Source of the DNA: Paracoccaceae bacterium
GTDB lineage: Bacteria > Pseudomonadota > Alphaproteobacteria > Rhodobacterales > Rhodobacteraceae
Length of the DNA stretch: 42,718 nucleotides
Direction of reading: 5' to 3'
Assembly (NCBI GenBank): GCA_016764785.1
Contig: JAESRG010000018.1
Location: 1-42,718, forward strand
The notes below the pieces were generated by a model that was not told the origin of the DNA, did no database searches, and saw only the letters and a program-made list of their open reading frames with translations. Shown piece after piece: positions 29,044 to 39,341 of this stretch. Positions within the stretch are counted from its first letter, which is position 1; each line of letters opens with the position of its first letter. Made by a program: the position numbers and the translations under genes.

Positions 29044-29808
29044 TTAGCCGAAACGGCCGGTGATGTAATCCTGGGTACGTTGATCAACTGGGTTGGTGAA
29101 AATTTCGGTTGTGTCGCCGTATTCTACCATGTCGCCCATGTGAAAAAATGCAGTTTTTTGGCTGACGCGCGCGGCCTGCTGCATGGAGTGGGTGACGATG
29201 ACCACCGAATATTGGTGGCGCAGTTCATCAATCAGTTCTTCGATCTGCGCGGTGGCGATCGGGTCTAGGGCGGATGCGGGTTCGTCCATCAACAGCACTT
29301 CGGGGGCGGTCGCAATGGCGCGGGCGATGCACAGACGTTGCTGTTGGCCACCCGACAGGCTGGTGCCGGATTCGTTTAGGCGGTCTTTGACCTCTTTCCA
29401 GATGGCGGCGCGTTTCAGCGACAGTTCAACCACCTCGTCGAGGTCAGTTTTATTGTCGACCAACCCGTGAATTTTCGGGCCGTAAGCCACGTTGTCATAG
29501 ATTGATTTCGGAAACGGATTGGGTTTCTGAAACACCATCCCGACCCGGGCGCGCAGTTGCACAGGATCAACCGATTTGGCATAAATATCTTCGCCGTCCA
29601 TCAGAATATCGCCGGTAATCCGGCAGGAGCTGATGGTGTCATTCATCCGGTTCAGGCAGCGCAGAAACGTTGATTTACCGCACCCCGACGGGCCAATAAA
29701 CGCGGTTACCGTTTTATCAAGAATATCAATGCTGACGTCTTTGATGGCGTGGTTGTCGCCGTAATAAACGTCAACATGACGGTTAGAGATTTTAACATTA
29801 GTCATCAT
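29044..29808 (-). CDS. pstB: Phosphate ABC transporter ATP-binding protein PstB
   Basis: [52 protein letters not shown]. Confidence 0.97.
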   Translation of the reverse strand: MMTNVKISNRHVDVYYGDNHAIKDVSIDILDKTVTAFIGPSGCGKSTFLRCLNRMNDTISSCRITGDILMDGEDIYAKSVDPVQLRARVGMVFQKPNPFPKSIYDNVAYGPKIHGLVDNKTDLDEVVELSLKRAAIWKEVKDRLNESGTSLSGGQQQRLCIARAIATAPEVLLMDEPASALDPIATAQIEELIDELRHQYSVVIVTHSMQQAARVSQKTAFFHMGDMVEYGDTTEIFTNPVDQRTQDYITGRFG

Positions 29809-29817
29809 TTTTCCAGT

Positions 29818-31569
29818 CTACCAACGCCGCTCAAAGCGTTTTCTAAGAATAATAGCAGCGAAATTCATCACAAACAGGAACAGCAACAGTACCACAATTG
29901 CGGCGGCTGTGCGGGCCTCAAATGCGCGCTCGGGGAAGTCGGCCCAGCGGAAAATCTGCACCGGCAGCACCGTGGCATTGTCAGTTGGACCATCGGGGAT
30001 ATCGACGATAAACGCCACCATGCCGATCATGATCAGCGGGGCGGTTTCACCCAGCGCGCGGGCCATGCCCAGAATTGTGCCTGTCAGAATGCCGGGCATT
30101 GATAATGGCAAAACATGGTGCATCGAGACCTGAAGATCAGACGCGCCCAGCGCCATTGCGCCATCACGAATCGACGGTGGTACTGCTTTGATGGCTGCCC
30201 GCGCTGCAATGATAATCACCGGCAGGGTCATAATCCCCAGCACAATCCCGCCAACAATTGGTGATGATCGATGCATCCCAAAGAACCCGATAAACACCGA
30301 CAGCCCCAGCAGACCAAACACAATTGAGGGCACCGCGGCCAGATTGTTGATGTTCACCTCAACAAAACGCGTCGCCCTGCTGTCGCCAGCAAATTCCTCA
30401 AGGTAAATCGCAGCCGGAACCCCGATGAAAAACGCGAAGATCACCGTCACCATCATGGTCCAGAATGAGCCAACGGCTGCACCCCAAACCCCCGCCAATT
30501 CCGGTTCGCGACTATCGCCAGCGGTAAAGAAATGCGTGTTGAAATGGGTGACAATTTTGTCAGCATCGCGCAGGTTTTCCAGCAACATCGCCTGAATATC
30601 TGAGACCTTACGCGCGGTTTCAGGTGTGGCATAGACCATCAGCTCCCAGTCAGCGGCGGCATAGCTGTCTTGGGTGAATTCACCCAAGATTTCGCCGCTA
30701 CCACTGGTTTCTGAGATGGTTTCCAGCTTGATCCAACTGTCGCCAACCCGCACAAAAACCGATGCGGTACGGCTATCGAGATCAAACACCGCGCCTTGTT
30801 GCGCGGCAAGGGCATCCAGCTCATCAGCTTGCGCATAGAACTGGTCACGGGCTGCGCCACGTCTTATGGCCTCGGCCAGATTGACCTCAACGTCTTCGCC
30901 ATCAGCGGCACGTTGGTCGAACACAACCCGCCCGTTTTCCTGCATTTGGGCTTGCGTTCGCAGCCCTTCGGCCTTGGCGTGCAGCCCGGCGCGGACACTG
31001 ACCAGCAGTGGTGCAAAGTCAGGGGCTGATGATTGGATCGTGGTAACTTTGCCCTCGGTCACCAGCGAAATGTCACCAGTATGTGGGGCGGCTTCGATCT
31101 GGCCATACGAATGCTTCAGGTAAAGGTCGGCAATGTCCGACGCTAGAAATTCAAACGTAATGGTCTGCCCGACCAGTGACGGATTTTCCATCACCATGTC
31201 GCGCAGCTCAAACGCGGCACCAACGCTGATAAGGTCATACATCTGACGGCGCGGCGTGCGGCCCGACACATACGGAAAGCTGTCTTTCAACATGCTTTTG
31301 GCCATACCGCTGAAATTAGCGGCGCGGATATTGTCGCGGTCGATTTCATCTGCATCCAGCTCTATCGTCATTTCGATATAGCTTTCGGTGATTGCGCCGG
31401 TGGCTTTGCCAAATACCGACCATAGCAACGTCACAAGGGCCAACCCTGAGATCGTAATCGCCATGATGCCCAGCATTTGCAGGCGTTTCTGTGCAGATTT
31501 ACGTTTTTTCAGTCGTGCAGCAGACTCAGGCGAGACATGCTTTTTCGACAGTTCTGTCATACTAATCAT
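29818..31569 (-). CDS. pstA: Phosphate ABC transporter permease PstA (with long N-terminal DUF3333-type region)
   Basis: 583 aa; GIPAAIYLEEFAGD, VPSIVFGLLGLSVFI, LPVIIIAARAAIKAVPPSIRDGAMALGASDLQVSMHHVLPLSMPGI. Confidence 0.94.
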   Translation of the reverse strand: MISMTELSKKHVSPESAARLKKRKSAQKRLQMLGIMAITISGLALVTLLWSVFGKATGAITESYIEMTIELDADEIDRDNIRAANFSGMAKSMLKDSFPYVSGRTPRRQMYDLISVGAAFELRDMVMENPSLVGQTITFEFLASDIADLYLKHSYGQIEAAPHTGDISLVTEGKVTTIQSSAPDFAPLLVSVRAGLHAKAEGLRTQAQMQENGRVVFDQRAADGEDVEVNLAEAIRRGAARDQFYAQADELDALAAQQGAVFDLDSRTASVFVRVGDSWIKLETISETSGSGEILGEFTQDSYAAADWELMVYATPETARKVSDIQAMLLENLRDADKIVTHFNTHFFTAGDSREPELAGVWGAAVGSFWTMMVTVIFAFFIGVPAAIYLEEFAGDSRATRFVEVNINNLAAVPSIVFGLLGLSVFIGFFGMHRSSPIVGGIVLGIMTLPVIIIAARAAIKAVPPSIRDGAMALGASDLQVSMHHVLPLSMPGILTGTILGMARALGETAPLIMIGMVAFIVDIPDGPTDNATVLPVQIFRWADFPERAFEARTAAAIVVLLLFLFVMNFAAIILRKRFERRW

Positions 31570-31578
31570 AGCCAGCCC

Positions 31579-32778
31579 CTAATCATACGCTTCGCGGTAT
31601 TTACGCACCACACGCATTGCCACGATATTTAAAACAAGTGTCACGCAGAACAACGTGAACGCTAACGAGAACGCCGGACCCGCGGCAGTAGACGCGTCGG
31701 TATCCCCCGTGATCAACATTACAATTTGCACGGTAATTGTGGTTACGGCCTCAAACGGGTTGGCTGTTAGGTTGGCCCCCTGTCCAGCGGCCATCACCAC
31801 AATCATTGTTTCGCCAATGGCCCGTGAAACGCCCAGCAACATCGCCGAGAATATCCCCGGCAACGCCGCCGGAATAACCACTTGGCGAATGGTTTCAGCC
31901 TTGGTGGCCCCCAAAGCAAGCGACCCATCGCGCAGGCTTTGCGGCACAGAATTGATCACGTCATCTGCCAACGACGAGATCGACGGGATAATCATTATCC
32001 CGATCACGATCCCTGCAGCCAACGCACTTTCTGAGGCAATTTTCAGCCCAAATAAATCGCCGGTTTCGCGCAGCAGTGGCGCGACAGTGATGGCGGCAAA
32101 AAACCCGTAAACCACGGTGGGAATACCGGCCAAAACTTCCAGCATTGGTTTAACCCAGCCGCGCACCCGCTGACTGGCAAATTCCGACAGGTAAATCGCG
32201 GCCAGCAGCCCGATTGGCGCGGCGATAATCATCGCGATGGCGGTAATCATCAAGGTGCCGACCATCAGCGGTAAAATGCCAACCCGATCCGGGTCCATTA
32301 CCCCGTCTTGCAGGCCCGAAAGGGGCGACCAGCGGGTGCCAAACAAAAACTTGTCGACGCGCCAGCCCAAGCTTTCAAAGAAATTGTAAGTTTCAAAAAC
32401 CAGCGACAGTATAATGCCGATGGTTGTCAAAACAGCAACGCCCGCGCAAGCCCACAAAATGCCGGTGACGATGCGTTCAGCTTTGTTGCGCGCGCGGGTT
32501 TCAGCGGTAATGCCGCGTGTTGTCCAGATGCCAACCGCAGCAGAAAGTCCGGCCACCACGCCAAATAAAACCATCGGGTGCGGTGTTAGGATACTGCCAA
32601 TAATCAACGCGGTCACACCAACCAGAAATACCCATAAAAAACTGTATAGCCCATGATATGACGGACGTGAGTGCAGGTTTGCCTGCACGCCATTCGCGGC
32701 GCTAATCGCGCGAATACGGGAAAAATTGTAAAACAACACTGCCAGAGCAACAATTGATAAAGCGGTTAAGAAGGTCAC
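31579..32778 (-). CDS. pstC: Phosphate ABC transporter permease PstC
   Basis: APIGLLAAIYLSEFAS, EVLAGIPTVVYGFFA, LRDGSLALGATKAETIRQVVIPAALPGI. Confidence 0.94.
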   Translation of the reverse strand: MTFLTALSIVALAVLFYNFSRIRAISAANGVQANLHSRPSYHGLYSFLWVFLVGVTALIIGSILTPHPMVLFGVVAGLSAAVGIWTTRGITAETRARNKAERIVTGILWACAGVAVLTTIGIILSLVFETYNFFESLGWRVDKFLFGTRWSPLSGLQDGVMDPDRVGILPLMVGTLMITAIAMIIAAPIGLLAAIYLSEFASQRVRGWVKPMLEVLAGIPTVVYGFFAAITVAPLLRETGDLFGLKIASESALAAGIVIGIMIIPSISSLADDVINSVPQSLRDGSLALGATKAETIRQVVIPAALPGIFSAMLLGVSRAIGETMIVVMAAGQGANLTANPFEAVTTITVQIVMLITGDTDASTAAGPAFSLAFTLFCVTLVLNIVAMRVVRKYREAYD

Positions 32779-32848
32779 TTATGGTCTCCGACGTCAACTT
32801 TGAGGGTTAGGGGGCACCTAAATGCCCCCCGAATTGTTAGGTGCAGGA

Positions 32849-33833
32849 CTAGTCCCACTCATGGCCTGTCATCAGGCTCAGGCCAGTTACGGCCGCAGCG
32901 TTTTCTTCGAACATGCCTTCGGGAAGCGGGATCAAACCCTTGTCGCCAAGGTAACCATCTTCGCCAGCCGCATCCTCGGAAACAAATTCCGCTGCGTATT
33001 CCTGAATGCCGGGAACGATGTCGATATGCGCAACTTTGATATAGAAATACAGCGAGCGCGACACGGTGTATTCGCCGTCTGCGATGTTCTCAAAAGTTGG
33101 TTCAACACCGTCCACATTCAGACCTTTGATCACGTCAGAGTTCTGGTCGAGGAACGAATAACCAAAGATGCCAATCGCATTCGGGTTTGCTTCCAGTTTG
33201 GAAACGATCAAGTTGTCGTTTTCGCCTGAATCAACCCATACGCCGTCTTCGCGGATCGTAATGCCTTCGCATTCAACCAGATCAGTGGTTTCGCAGCCCT
33301 CATGAAGAACCAGTTCTTCAAATGCATCGCGTGTACCAGATGATGGCGGAGGCCCAAGAACCTCAATCGCGATCATTGGTAGGGATGGGTCGATGTCGCT
33401 CCACATCATTGGCAGTGGGCCGTTGGCGGCCAGCGCGATGGTCAGCTGTTCGCGGGTCACTTCAAATGTAGGGCCTTCAATGGCGTTCGAAATAACGATG
33501 CCGTCATAACCAACAACTGATTCAACGATGTCTGTAACGCCGTTTTCTTGGCACAGAACAAATTCTTTATGTTTCATGCGGCGTGAGGCGTTGGTGATGT
33601 CTGGATGCTCTTCGCCGATGCCAGCACAAAACAATTTCATGCCACCGCCAGAACCGGTTGATTCAACAATCGGTGTCGGGAAATCAGTGATGCGGCCAAA
33701 CTGTTCGGCAACAGCTGTCGAGAATGGAAATACAGTGGATGATCCAACAATGCGGATCTCGTCGCGGGCATATGCGGTGGTTGCAGCCAGTGCAGCAACC
33801 ATGGATGCAGTTACAATATGGGATAGTTTCACG
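32849..33833 (-). CDS. pstS: Phosphate ABC transporter substrate-binding protein PstS
   Basis: Signal peptide VKLSHIVTASMVAALAATTAYA from a GTG at 33833 preceded by GGAG; IRIVGSSTVFPFSTAVAEQF and ESTGSGGGMKLFC phosphate-binding motifs. The ORF start at 33994 is too long. Confidence 0.93.
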
Positions 33834-33914
33834 GGGATTCTCCGATAACTGTTTTCAAAATACCCGACGCAGATCACGGCGGATAAGCCCATATCTATGT
33901 CGATTCGAAGACCC

Positions 33915-33947
33915 TTATATTGCAGTTGCGTGACAGTTAAATGACAG
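33915..33947 (-). promoter_or_regulatory. Pho box (PhoB-binding site) upstream of pstS, three 11-bp half-sites
   Basis: Minus strand reads CTGTCATTTAA-CTGTCACGCAA-CTGCAATATAA; the first 18 nt closely match the consensus CTGTCATAAATCTGTCAC. Confidence 0.85.
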
Positions 33948-33959
33948 TACAAGCCCTTG

Positions 33960-35840
33960 TTAACGCTTGTTAAGCTTTCGGATGACCGGACCAAGCCCTT
34001 GTTGAAGCACCGGAATCCAGATGGTGAACGCGCTACCGATTCCCACCTGTGATTCGATTGCCAACGTACCCTCGTGGCGGTTCATGATGTGCTTAACAAT
34101 TGCTAAGCCCAACCCAGTACCGCCTTTTTCCCGACTTTTGGCAACGCTCACGCGGTAAAACCGCTCAGTCAGGCGGGGGATGTGTTCGGCCGCGATGCCT
34201 GGCCCCTCGTCTTGAATGGTGATTCCCACCATTCCGGGGAAATCCTTGGAGGCAGCTGCGGTAATCACCCGTGAGGTTTTACCGGCATCAGCATATTTCA
34301 TCGCGTTTTCGATCAGGTTGACCAACACTTGAATAAGCTGGTCGCGATCACCCGCAATGGCGGGCATATCGGGCGTGAGATCAATTTCCAGTTCAGCCCC
34401 GTATTTTTCGCGTGAGGGCTGCACGATGGTCACGGCCTCAGCGACCAGCGCGTTTAGCGAACAGATTTCGCGCGGGGTTTTATGTTCATTCTGCTCAATC
34501 CGGTTCAACGACATCAGGTCATTTACCAAGTTTTGCATCCGGCCAGCCTGTTGGGCCATGGTTTTCAGGAACATCTCACGCGCGACGGGGTCGTCTTTGG
34601 CGTGGCCTTGCAGGGTTTCCACATACCCAAGAATTGAGGCCAACGGCGTGCGCAGTTCGTGGCTAACATTCGCGATAAAATCGCTGCGCATCTGTTCGGC
34701 TTTGCGCACCAGCGTGCGTTCCTCAATCGCGACAATCACCCGAATGGTTTTGCCAAATTCACTGCCCGCTGGCAGCAGGCCGATATGGGCGTTGAAATGC
34801 CGTTCCCCGCTGCTGGTGGTGCGAAATTTAATCTTGCCGGTTTTACCATATTCAATGGCCTCGTTGACCGCTCCGATAAAGGCTTCTGAATCAAAAATGC
34901 CGGAAAAATGTTGCCGCATCCGCAGATTTGGCAGCAGGTCAAACGCCGACTGGTTGGCATGCGCCACCCGCCCTTTGCGGGTAATCACCAGCAAAGGCAG
35001 CGGCATTTGCTCAAGCATTGTTGCGCCAATACCGGAAGCCAGATGCTTGATCGGCTCCAACGGCAGGTGCATTTTATTAAATGGATCAATCGGATAACGC
35101 ACATCAGCCAGATAGAGCCCCTGCGGTGGGCATACCGGCCCACAGGCCGTGCGATCCCTTGCCTCCAGCGCTTTCAGAACATCCTCGGGTGTCCACGCAC
35201 CCGACCCGACCCGTTCAAGCGTGCCAACAAAACTGCGCACTTGGTTATGCAGAAAACTGCGGGCGCGAATATGAAACCGAATTTCTGTGCCCCCTGAATG
35301 GGCTGATGTCTCAATCCGCAGTTCGTTCAGCGTTTTAATCGGACTGGCTGCCTGACAAATCGACGACCGGAACGTGGTGAAATCATGTTTACCAATTAGA
35401 TAATGCGCCGCTTCGCGCATGGCCCGTACATCCAGATGATGCTTGATTTGCCACATCGTGCCCTTGGCAAAAGTTAGCGGCGCACGCCGGCAAAACAGCC
35501 GAAACGTATAACGCCGTTCCTCGGCCCCAAAGCGTGCGTGAAAATCATCTGGCACATTTGCTGCCGCCAGAATTGACACCGGCTTAAATCGTAAATGAAA
35601 GTTTAACGCTTCTGACAGGCGAAACGGGTCCCAGACCTCATCCATATCAATATGGGCAACCTGACCGGTGGCATGCACCCCGGTATCGGTGCGCCCAGCG
35701 CCCTGAATGCCCTCGTGATCGGGCTGCAAATTTCTGAGCGCATCCTCAATCGCACCCTGAACCGTGGGCAGGGTTGGTTGACGTTGCCAGCCTTTAAAGG
35801 GCTCACCGGAATATTCGATTTTGAGGGCGTAACGGGGCAA
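33960..35840 (-). CDS. Single ORF with N-terminal TruA (tRNA pseudouridine synthase A) and C-terminal PhoR-type sensor histidine kinase
   Basis: 626 aa; TruA motif [17 protein letters not shown] in residues 1-250; PhoR-like PAS from about residue 257, H-box [24 protein letters not shown]-box [10 protein letters not shown]-boxes DEGPGI and [13 protein letters not shown]; no stop between. Confidence 0.88.
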   Translation of the reverse strand: MPRYALKIEYSGEPFKGWQRQPTLPTVQGAIEDALRNLQPDHEGIQGAGRTDTGVHATGQVAHIDMDEVWDPFRLSEALNFHLRFKPVSILAAANVPDDFHARFGAEERRYTFRLFCRRAPLTFAKGTMWQIKHHLDVRAMREAAHYLIGKHDFTTFRSSICQAASPIKTLNELRIETSAHSGGTEIRFHIRARSFLHNQVRSFVGTLERVGSGAWTPEDVLKALEARDRTACGPVCPPQGLYLADVRYPIDPFNKMHLPLEPIKHLASGIGATMLEQMPLPLLVITRKGRVAHANQSAFDLLPNLRMRQHFSGIFDSEAFIGAVNEAIEYGKTGKIKFRTTSSGERHFNAHIGLLPAGSEFGKTIRVIVAIEERTLVRKAEQMRSDFIANVSHELRTPLASILGYVETLQGHAKDDPVAREMFLKTMAQQAGRMQNLVNDLMSLNRIEQNEHKTPREICSLNALVAEAVTIVQPSREKYGAELEIDLTPDMPAIAGDRDQLIQVLVNLIENAMKYADAGKTSRVITAAASKDFPGMVGITIQDEGPGIAAEHIPRLTERFYRVSVAKSREKGGTGLGLAIVKHIMNRHEGTLAIESQVGIGSAFTIWIPVLQQGLGPVIRKLNKR

Positions 35841-35892
35841 AGCAGCTTTTCCTATAGGTTTATTGGCAAGTAGCTGATCAATCTGAAAAATG

Positions 35893-36315
35893 CTAGTATT
35901 TGTGTGCGGCGGCGTTTTCCTGCAACGAGATTAAAACGTCCATTGCCTGTTCTTGCATTTTAGCTGGCACAAAAACATGGTCGTGGTGGAAAGCCGCAAT
36001 CATGTTGCAAGGAATAGAGCTGTCAGCAAGCGCAGCTGACACAGCAGCCGTAAGCCCGACGCCTTCCAATGCGGAATAGACATTAAGCGTTATCCAACGC
36101 ATGGGTTGATCGACGTTAAGATTTGATTTTTCTGCTAATGCGACGGAAATAAGCATCGACACGCCTTCGTCTTCGGCACAGGTCGCAACAGACTGGGACG
36201 CAAGTAAAGCAATCAGGGCTGGGTCTTTGGTTGAGATGAAAACATAATCGCCAGATCGTGCAACCGGTGTCATGGTTGAGATCATATCATACGCTGAACT
36301 AACGGTTTTTGGCAT
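35893..36315 (-). CDS. ACT domain-containing protein (COG3602-like)
   Basis: [43 protein letters not shown]... and [37 protein letters not shown]. Confidence 0.85.
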   Translation of the reverse strand: MPKTVSSAYDMISTMTPVARSGDYVFISTKDPALIALLASQSVATCAEDEGVSMLISVALAEKSNLNVDQPMRWITLNVYSALEGVGLTAAVSAALADSSIPCNMIAAFHHDHVFVPAKMQEQAMDVLISLQENAAAHKY

Positions 36316-36448
36316 TTGGCGGCTCCCTCACTGATATTTACGCAGAATTACAGCGTTTTTAGGGAACAGCAAGTGTTAGGCGCCATTCTTACGATTTCAT
36401 ATCGGACTTGTGTCGCGCATTTAAGCACTTATATTTGAAATCAAAATA

Positions 36449-37894
36449 ATGGGGCGATGGGCCCCGAAAGAGGTTCAATTGGGCATAGCCAATATTGCCG
36501 ACCAGATTGCACGGGTGATCGATGATACGCAGGCCTCGGCCCGCGAGATGATGGAACCCGTGGTGCGGTTGGGCGTCACTGGCCTTTCCGGGGCTGGCAA
36601 AACCGTGTTTATCACATCTTTGGTCGCGAACCTGCTGGATAGAGGCCGCATGCCACAGCTTCAAGCCGCCGCAGAGGGTCGGGTGATGGCCGCATTTTTG
36701 CAACCTCAGCCCGACGACACCGTACCGCGATTCGACTATGAAACCCACTTGGCTTCGTTGACCGGAAAATCGCCGACATGGCCGTCATCTACCCGTTCGA
36801 TCAGCCAGCTGCGTCTGTCGCTTCGGTTGCGCCCTGCCGGTATGCTGGCCAGTATGCGCGGCGCGAAAACCGTGCATATTGATATCATAGATTACCCCGG
36901 CGAATGGCTGCTCGATCTGCCTTTGCTCAGCCAATCCTACGCCAGCTGGTCCGAAAAAACGGTGCAGCAAGCCCGCTCGCCCGCGCGAGCATCGCAGGCC
37001 GAGGGCTGGCTTGCCCAGCTTGAGGGCTGCGACCCAACCCAGCCCCACGATGAACCACTAGCCCAAGATTTGGCCAAGGGTTTTACCGAATATCTTGCCA
37101 AAAGCCGCGCCGCTGGTTTTTCAGCCTTTGCACCGGGGCGTTTTCTGCTGCCCGGTGATTTGCAAGGCTCTCCGGCCTTAACTTTCGCGCCGTTACCCAA
37201 GCCAGATCGCCCCCGCAACGGGATGCTCTATGTGGAATTTGAACGCCGTTTTGAGGCATACAAGAAAAAAGTCGTAAAACCGTTTTTTCGCGATCATTTT
37301 TCCAAAATTGACCGTCAGGTTGTGCTGGTTGATGCGCTGGGTGCTATCAATGCAGGCCCGCAAGCCGTTGAGGATTTGCGCGGCGCGATGGCTGATGTGT
37401 TGACGTGTTTTCGCCCGGGCAAAAACCATTGGCTGTCTGGCATCATGGGTAAAAAGGTCGAAAAAATCTTGTTTGCAGCCACCAAAGCAGACCACCTGCA
37501 CCACAGTCAGCACCCGCAGCTTACAGCTTTTCTTGAAGCCTTGCTGCGCGACGCCAAAGACCGTGCCGATTTTCGCGGTGCCACAACGCAAGCCATGGCG
37601 ATTGCTTCGCTTAGGGCCACGGTTGAGCAACGGGTGAACCACAATGGCAGTGATCTAGATTGTGTGCGTGGCATAAGCGCAGACGGAAATGAAATTGCCA
37701 TGCATCTTGGTGATCTGCCGGATGATCCCGCCCATCTGCTGACCCCCGCGCGGCAAGGCGCATCTGAATGGGTATCTGAGGATTTCAACCTAACAGAATT
37801 TGCGCCGCCAGTTCTGACCCGCAAACGCGGCGACGGCCTACCGCATATCCGGCTGGATAAAGCCGCTGAATTTCTGATCGGCGACAAGCTATGA
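36449..37894 (+). CDS. ycjX: YcjX family P-loop protein (DUF463)
   Basis: VRLGVTGLSGAGKTVFITSLVANLLDRGRMP, IDIIDYPGEWLLDLPLL. Confidence 0.93.
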   Translation: MGRWAPKEVQLGIANIADQIARVIDDTQASAREMMEPVVRLGVTGLSGAGKTVFITSLVANLLDRGRMPQLQAAAEGRVMAAFLQPQPDDTVPRFDYETHLASLTGKSPTWPSSTRSISQLRLSLRLRPAGMLASMRGAKTVHIDIIDYPGEWLLDLPLLSQSYASWSEKTVQQARSPARASQAEGWLAQLEGCDPTQPHDEPLAQDLAKGFTEYLAKSRAAGFSAFAPGRFLLPGDLQGSPALTFAPLPKPDRPRNGMLYVEFERRFEAYKKKVVKPFFRDHFSKIDRQVVLVDALGAINAGPQAVEDLRGAMADVLTCFRPGKNHWLSGIMGKKVEKILFAATKADHLHHSQHPQLTAFLEALLRDAKDRADFRGATTQAMAIASLRATVEQRVNHNGSDLDCVRGISADGNEIAMHLGDLPDDPAHLLTPARQGASEWVSEDFNLTEFAPPVLTRKRGDGLPHIRLDKAAEFLIGDKL

Positions 37895-38349
37895 CCGTTG
37901 ATTTATTGATCCGCCAAGCAAAAGTCACGGATGCGCACGCCTGCTCGAACATTCTGCAAGAATGGATTGCTGAAACCGATTGGTTTGCAGGCAAAGACGC
38001 GCAAAGCGCCTCGACTGAGGCCGTGGCGGAAGAAATTCAAAACAACATTTTTACCGTTGCCCACCGCGCCGATGATCTAGTCGGTTTTTCCTGCATGGAA
38101 GGCGATATCCTGAATTTTCTGTACATTGCGTCACACTGTCAAAATCAGGGTGTTGGCGTGGTGCTGCTGAACCGGTGCAAATTCGCCAATCCGCTTGGGT
38201 TCAGCCTGTGGACGTTCCAAAAAAATACCGCAGCGCGGCGATTTTACGAACGTGAAGGCTTTACTGAGGCCGAGCGCAGCAATGGCGATCGCAACGAGGA
38301 AGGCCTACCGGATATCCGGTATTTTTGGCAAAAAGAGGTTTCAAAATGA
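37891..38349 (+). CDS. GNAT family N-acetyltransferase
   Basis: LIRQAKVTDAHACSNILQEWI, FLYIASHCQNQGVGVVLLNRCK, LWTFQKNTAARRFYEREGFTEAERSNGDRNEEGLPDIRYFWQK. Confidence 0.9.
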   Translation: MTVDLLIRQAKVTDAHACSNILQEWIAETDWFAGKDAQSASTEAVAEEIQNNIFTVAHRADDLVGFSCMEGDILNFLYIASHCQNQGVGVVLLNRCKFANPLGFSLWTFQKNTAARRFYEREGFTEAERSNGDRNEEGLPDIRYFWQKEVSK

Positions 38350-39341
38350 TTGAACGACGCGGACCAGTATTGCTGAATGCCTCACAGCTCGACAGTGTAG
38401 AATCGCCAAGTGACGCTGCACCAATTCCTGAATTTGACATGCCAACAGGGCAGGCTATGCAACGGGTCACGGCCATCGCCGCACGCCCCCGCAGCTGGCT
38501 ATCGCGGGTATTTTGGCTAGCGATCACAGGCTTGCTTGGCATTATGATGTCACTTGCCGCATGGGATTTTGTTGAGCAGTTGCTGGCGCGAAACGTGATT
38601 TTGGGCCAGATTGCGCTGGGGCTGATGTCGGTTGTGCTATTTGTTTTACTAATTGTCCTGCTGCGCGAACTTGCCGGATTTGCCCGTATGCGTCGACTTG
38701 ACGGGTTTCGGGAGCAGGCAAAATCTGCGCGATCCTCGGGCGAACGCAGTCAAGCGCTAAAAACCTTGCACGGCCTAGATGCGTTATACGCGGGCCGCGA
38801 AGAACTGCGCTGGGCACGGCAAGCCGTCAAGGAAACCGAGGCCGACATTCTGGATGCTGACGCCCTGCTCGACATGGCTGAACGTGAATTGATGCAGGTG
38901 CTAGATACCCAAGCCCGCGCCGAGGTAGAGGTCGCCAGCCGTCAAGTTGCTGCCGCCACCGCCATCATCCCGATGGCCTTGGCGGATGTCGCCATCGCCC
39001 TGACCAGCAATGTGTCGATGGTACGCCGTATTGCGGGCATTTACGGCGGCCGCGCCGGGATGCTGGGGTCGTGGAAACTGCTGCGGGCCATTGCCACCCA
39101 CCTTGTCGCCACCGGCGCAGTGGCCATTGGCGACGATCTGATCGGATCAGTCGCGGGTGGTGGTGCTTTGTCGAAAATCTCGCGCCGCTTTGGCGAGGGC
39201 ATTATCAACGGCGCCCTGACTGCCCGCGTCGGCATCGCCGCTATGGAAGTCTGCCGCCCCATGCCTTTTGTCGCCCTGAAAAAACCGCGGGTTAGCGGGA
39301 TTATCAAGGCGGCACTGGTGGGGATGTTCGGGAAAACATGA
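38346..39341 (+). CDS. ycjF: YcjF family membrane protein (TIGR01620/DUF697)
   Basis: Two N-terminal TM helices; C-terminal DUF697-like region (IPMALADVAIALTSNVSMVRRIAGIYGGRAGMLGSWKLLRAIATHLVATGAVAIGDDLIG); start MIERRGP at 38346. Confidence 0.9.
   Translation: MIERRGPVLLNASQLDSVESPSDAAPIPEFDMPTGQAMQRVTAIAARPRSWLSRVFWLAITGLLGIMMSLAAWDFVEQLLARNVILGQIALGLMSVVLFVLLIVLLRELAGFARMRRLDGFREQAKSARSSGERSQALKTLHGLDALYAGREELRWARQAVKETEADILDADALLDMAERELMQVLDTQARAEVEVASRQVAAATAIIPMALADVAIALTSNVSMVRRIAGIYGGRAGMLGSWKLLRAIATHLVATGAVAIGDDLIGSVAGGGALSKISRRFGEGIINGALTARVGIAAMEVCRPMPFVALKKPRVSGIIKAALVGMFGKT

Noticed and set aside
29818-31569. PstA seemed unusually long (583 aa)
   Set aside because: A long N-terminal DUF3333-type region is common in alphaproteobacterial PstA.
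33834-33994. Extended N-terminus of PstS from 33994
   Set aside because: It would run through the Pho box and upstream stop region; a GTG at 33833 with GGAG SD gives a proper signal peptide.
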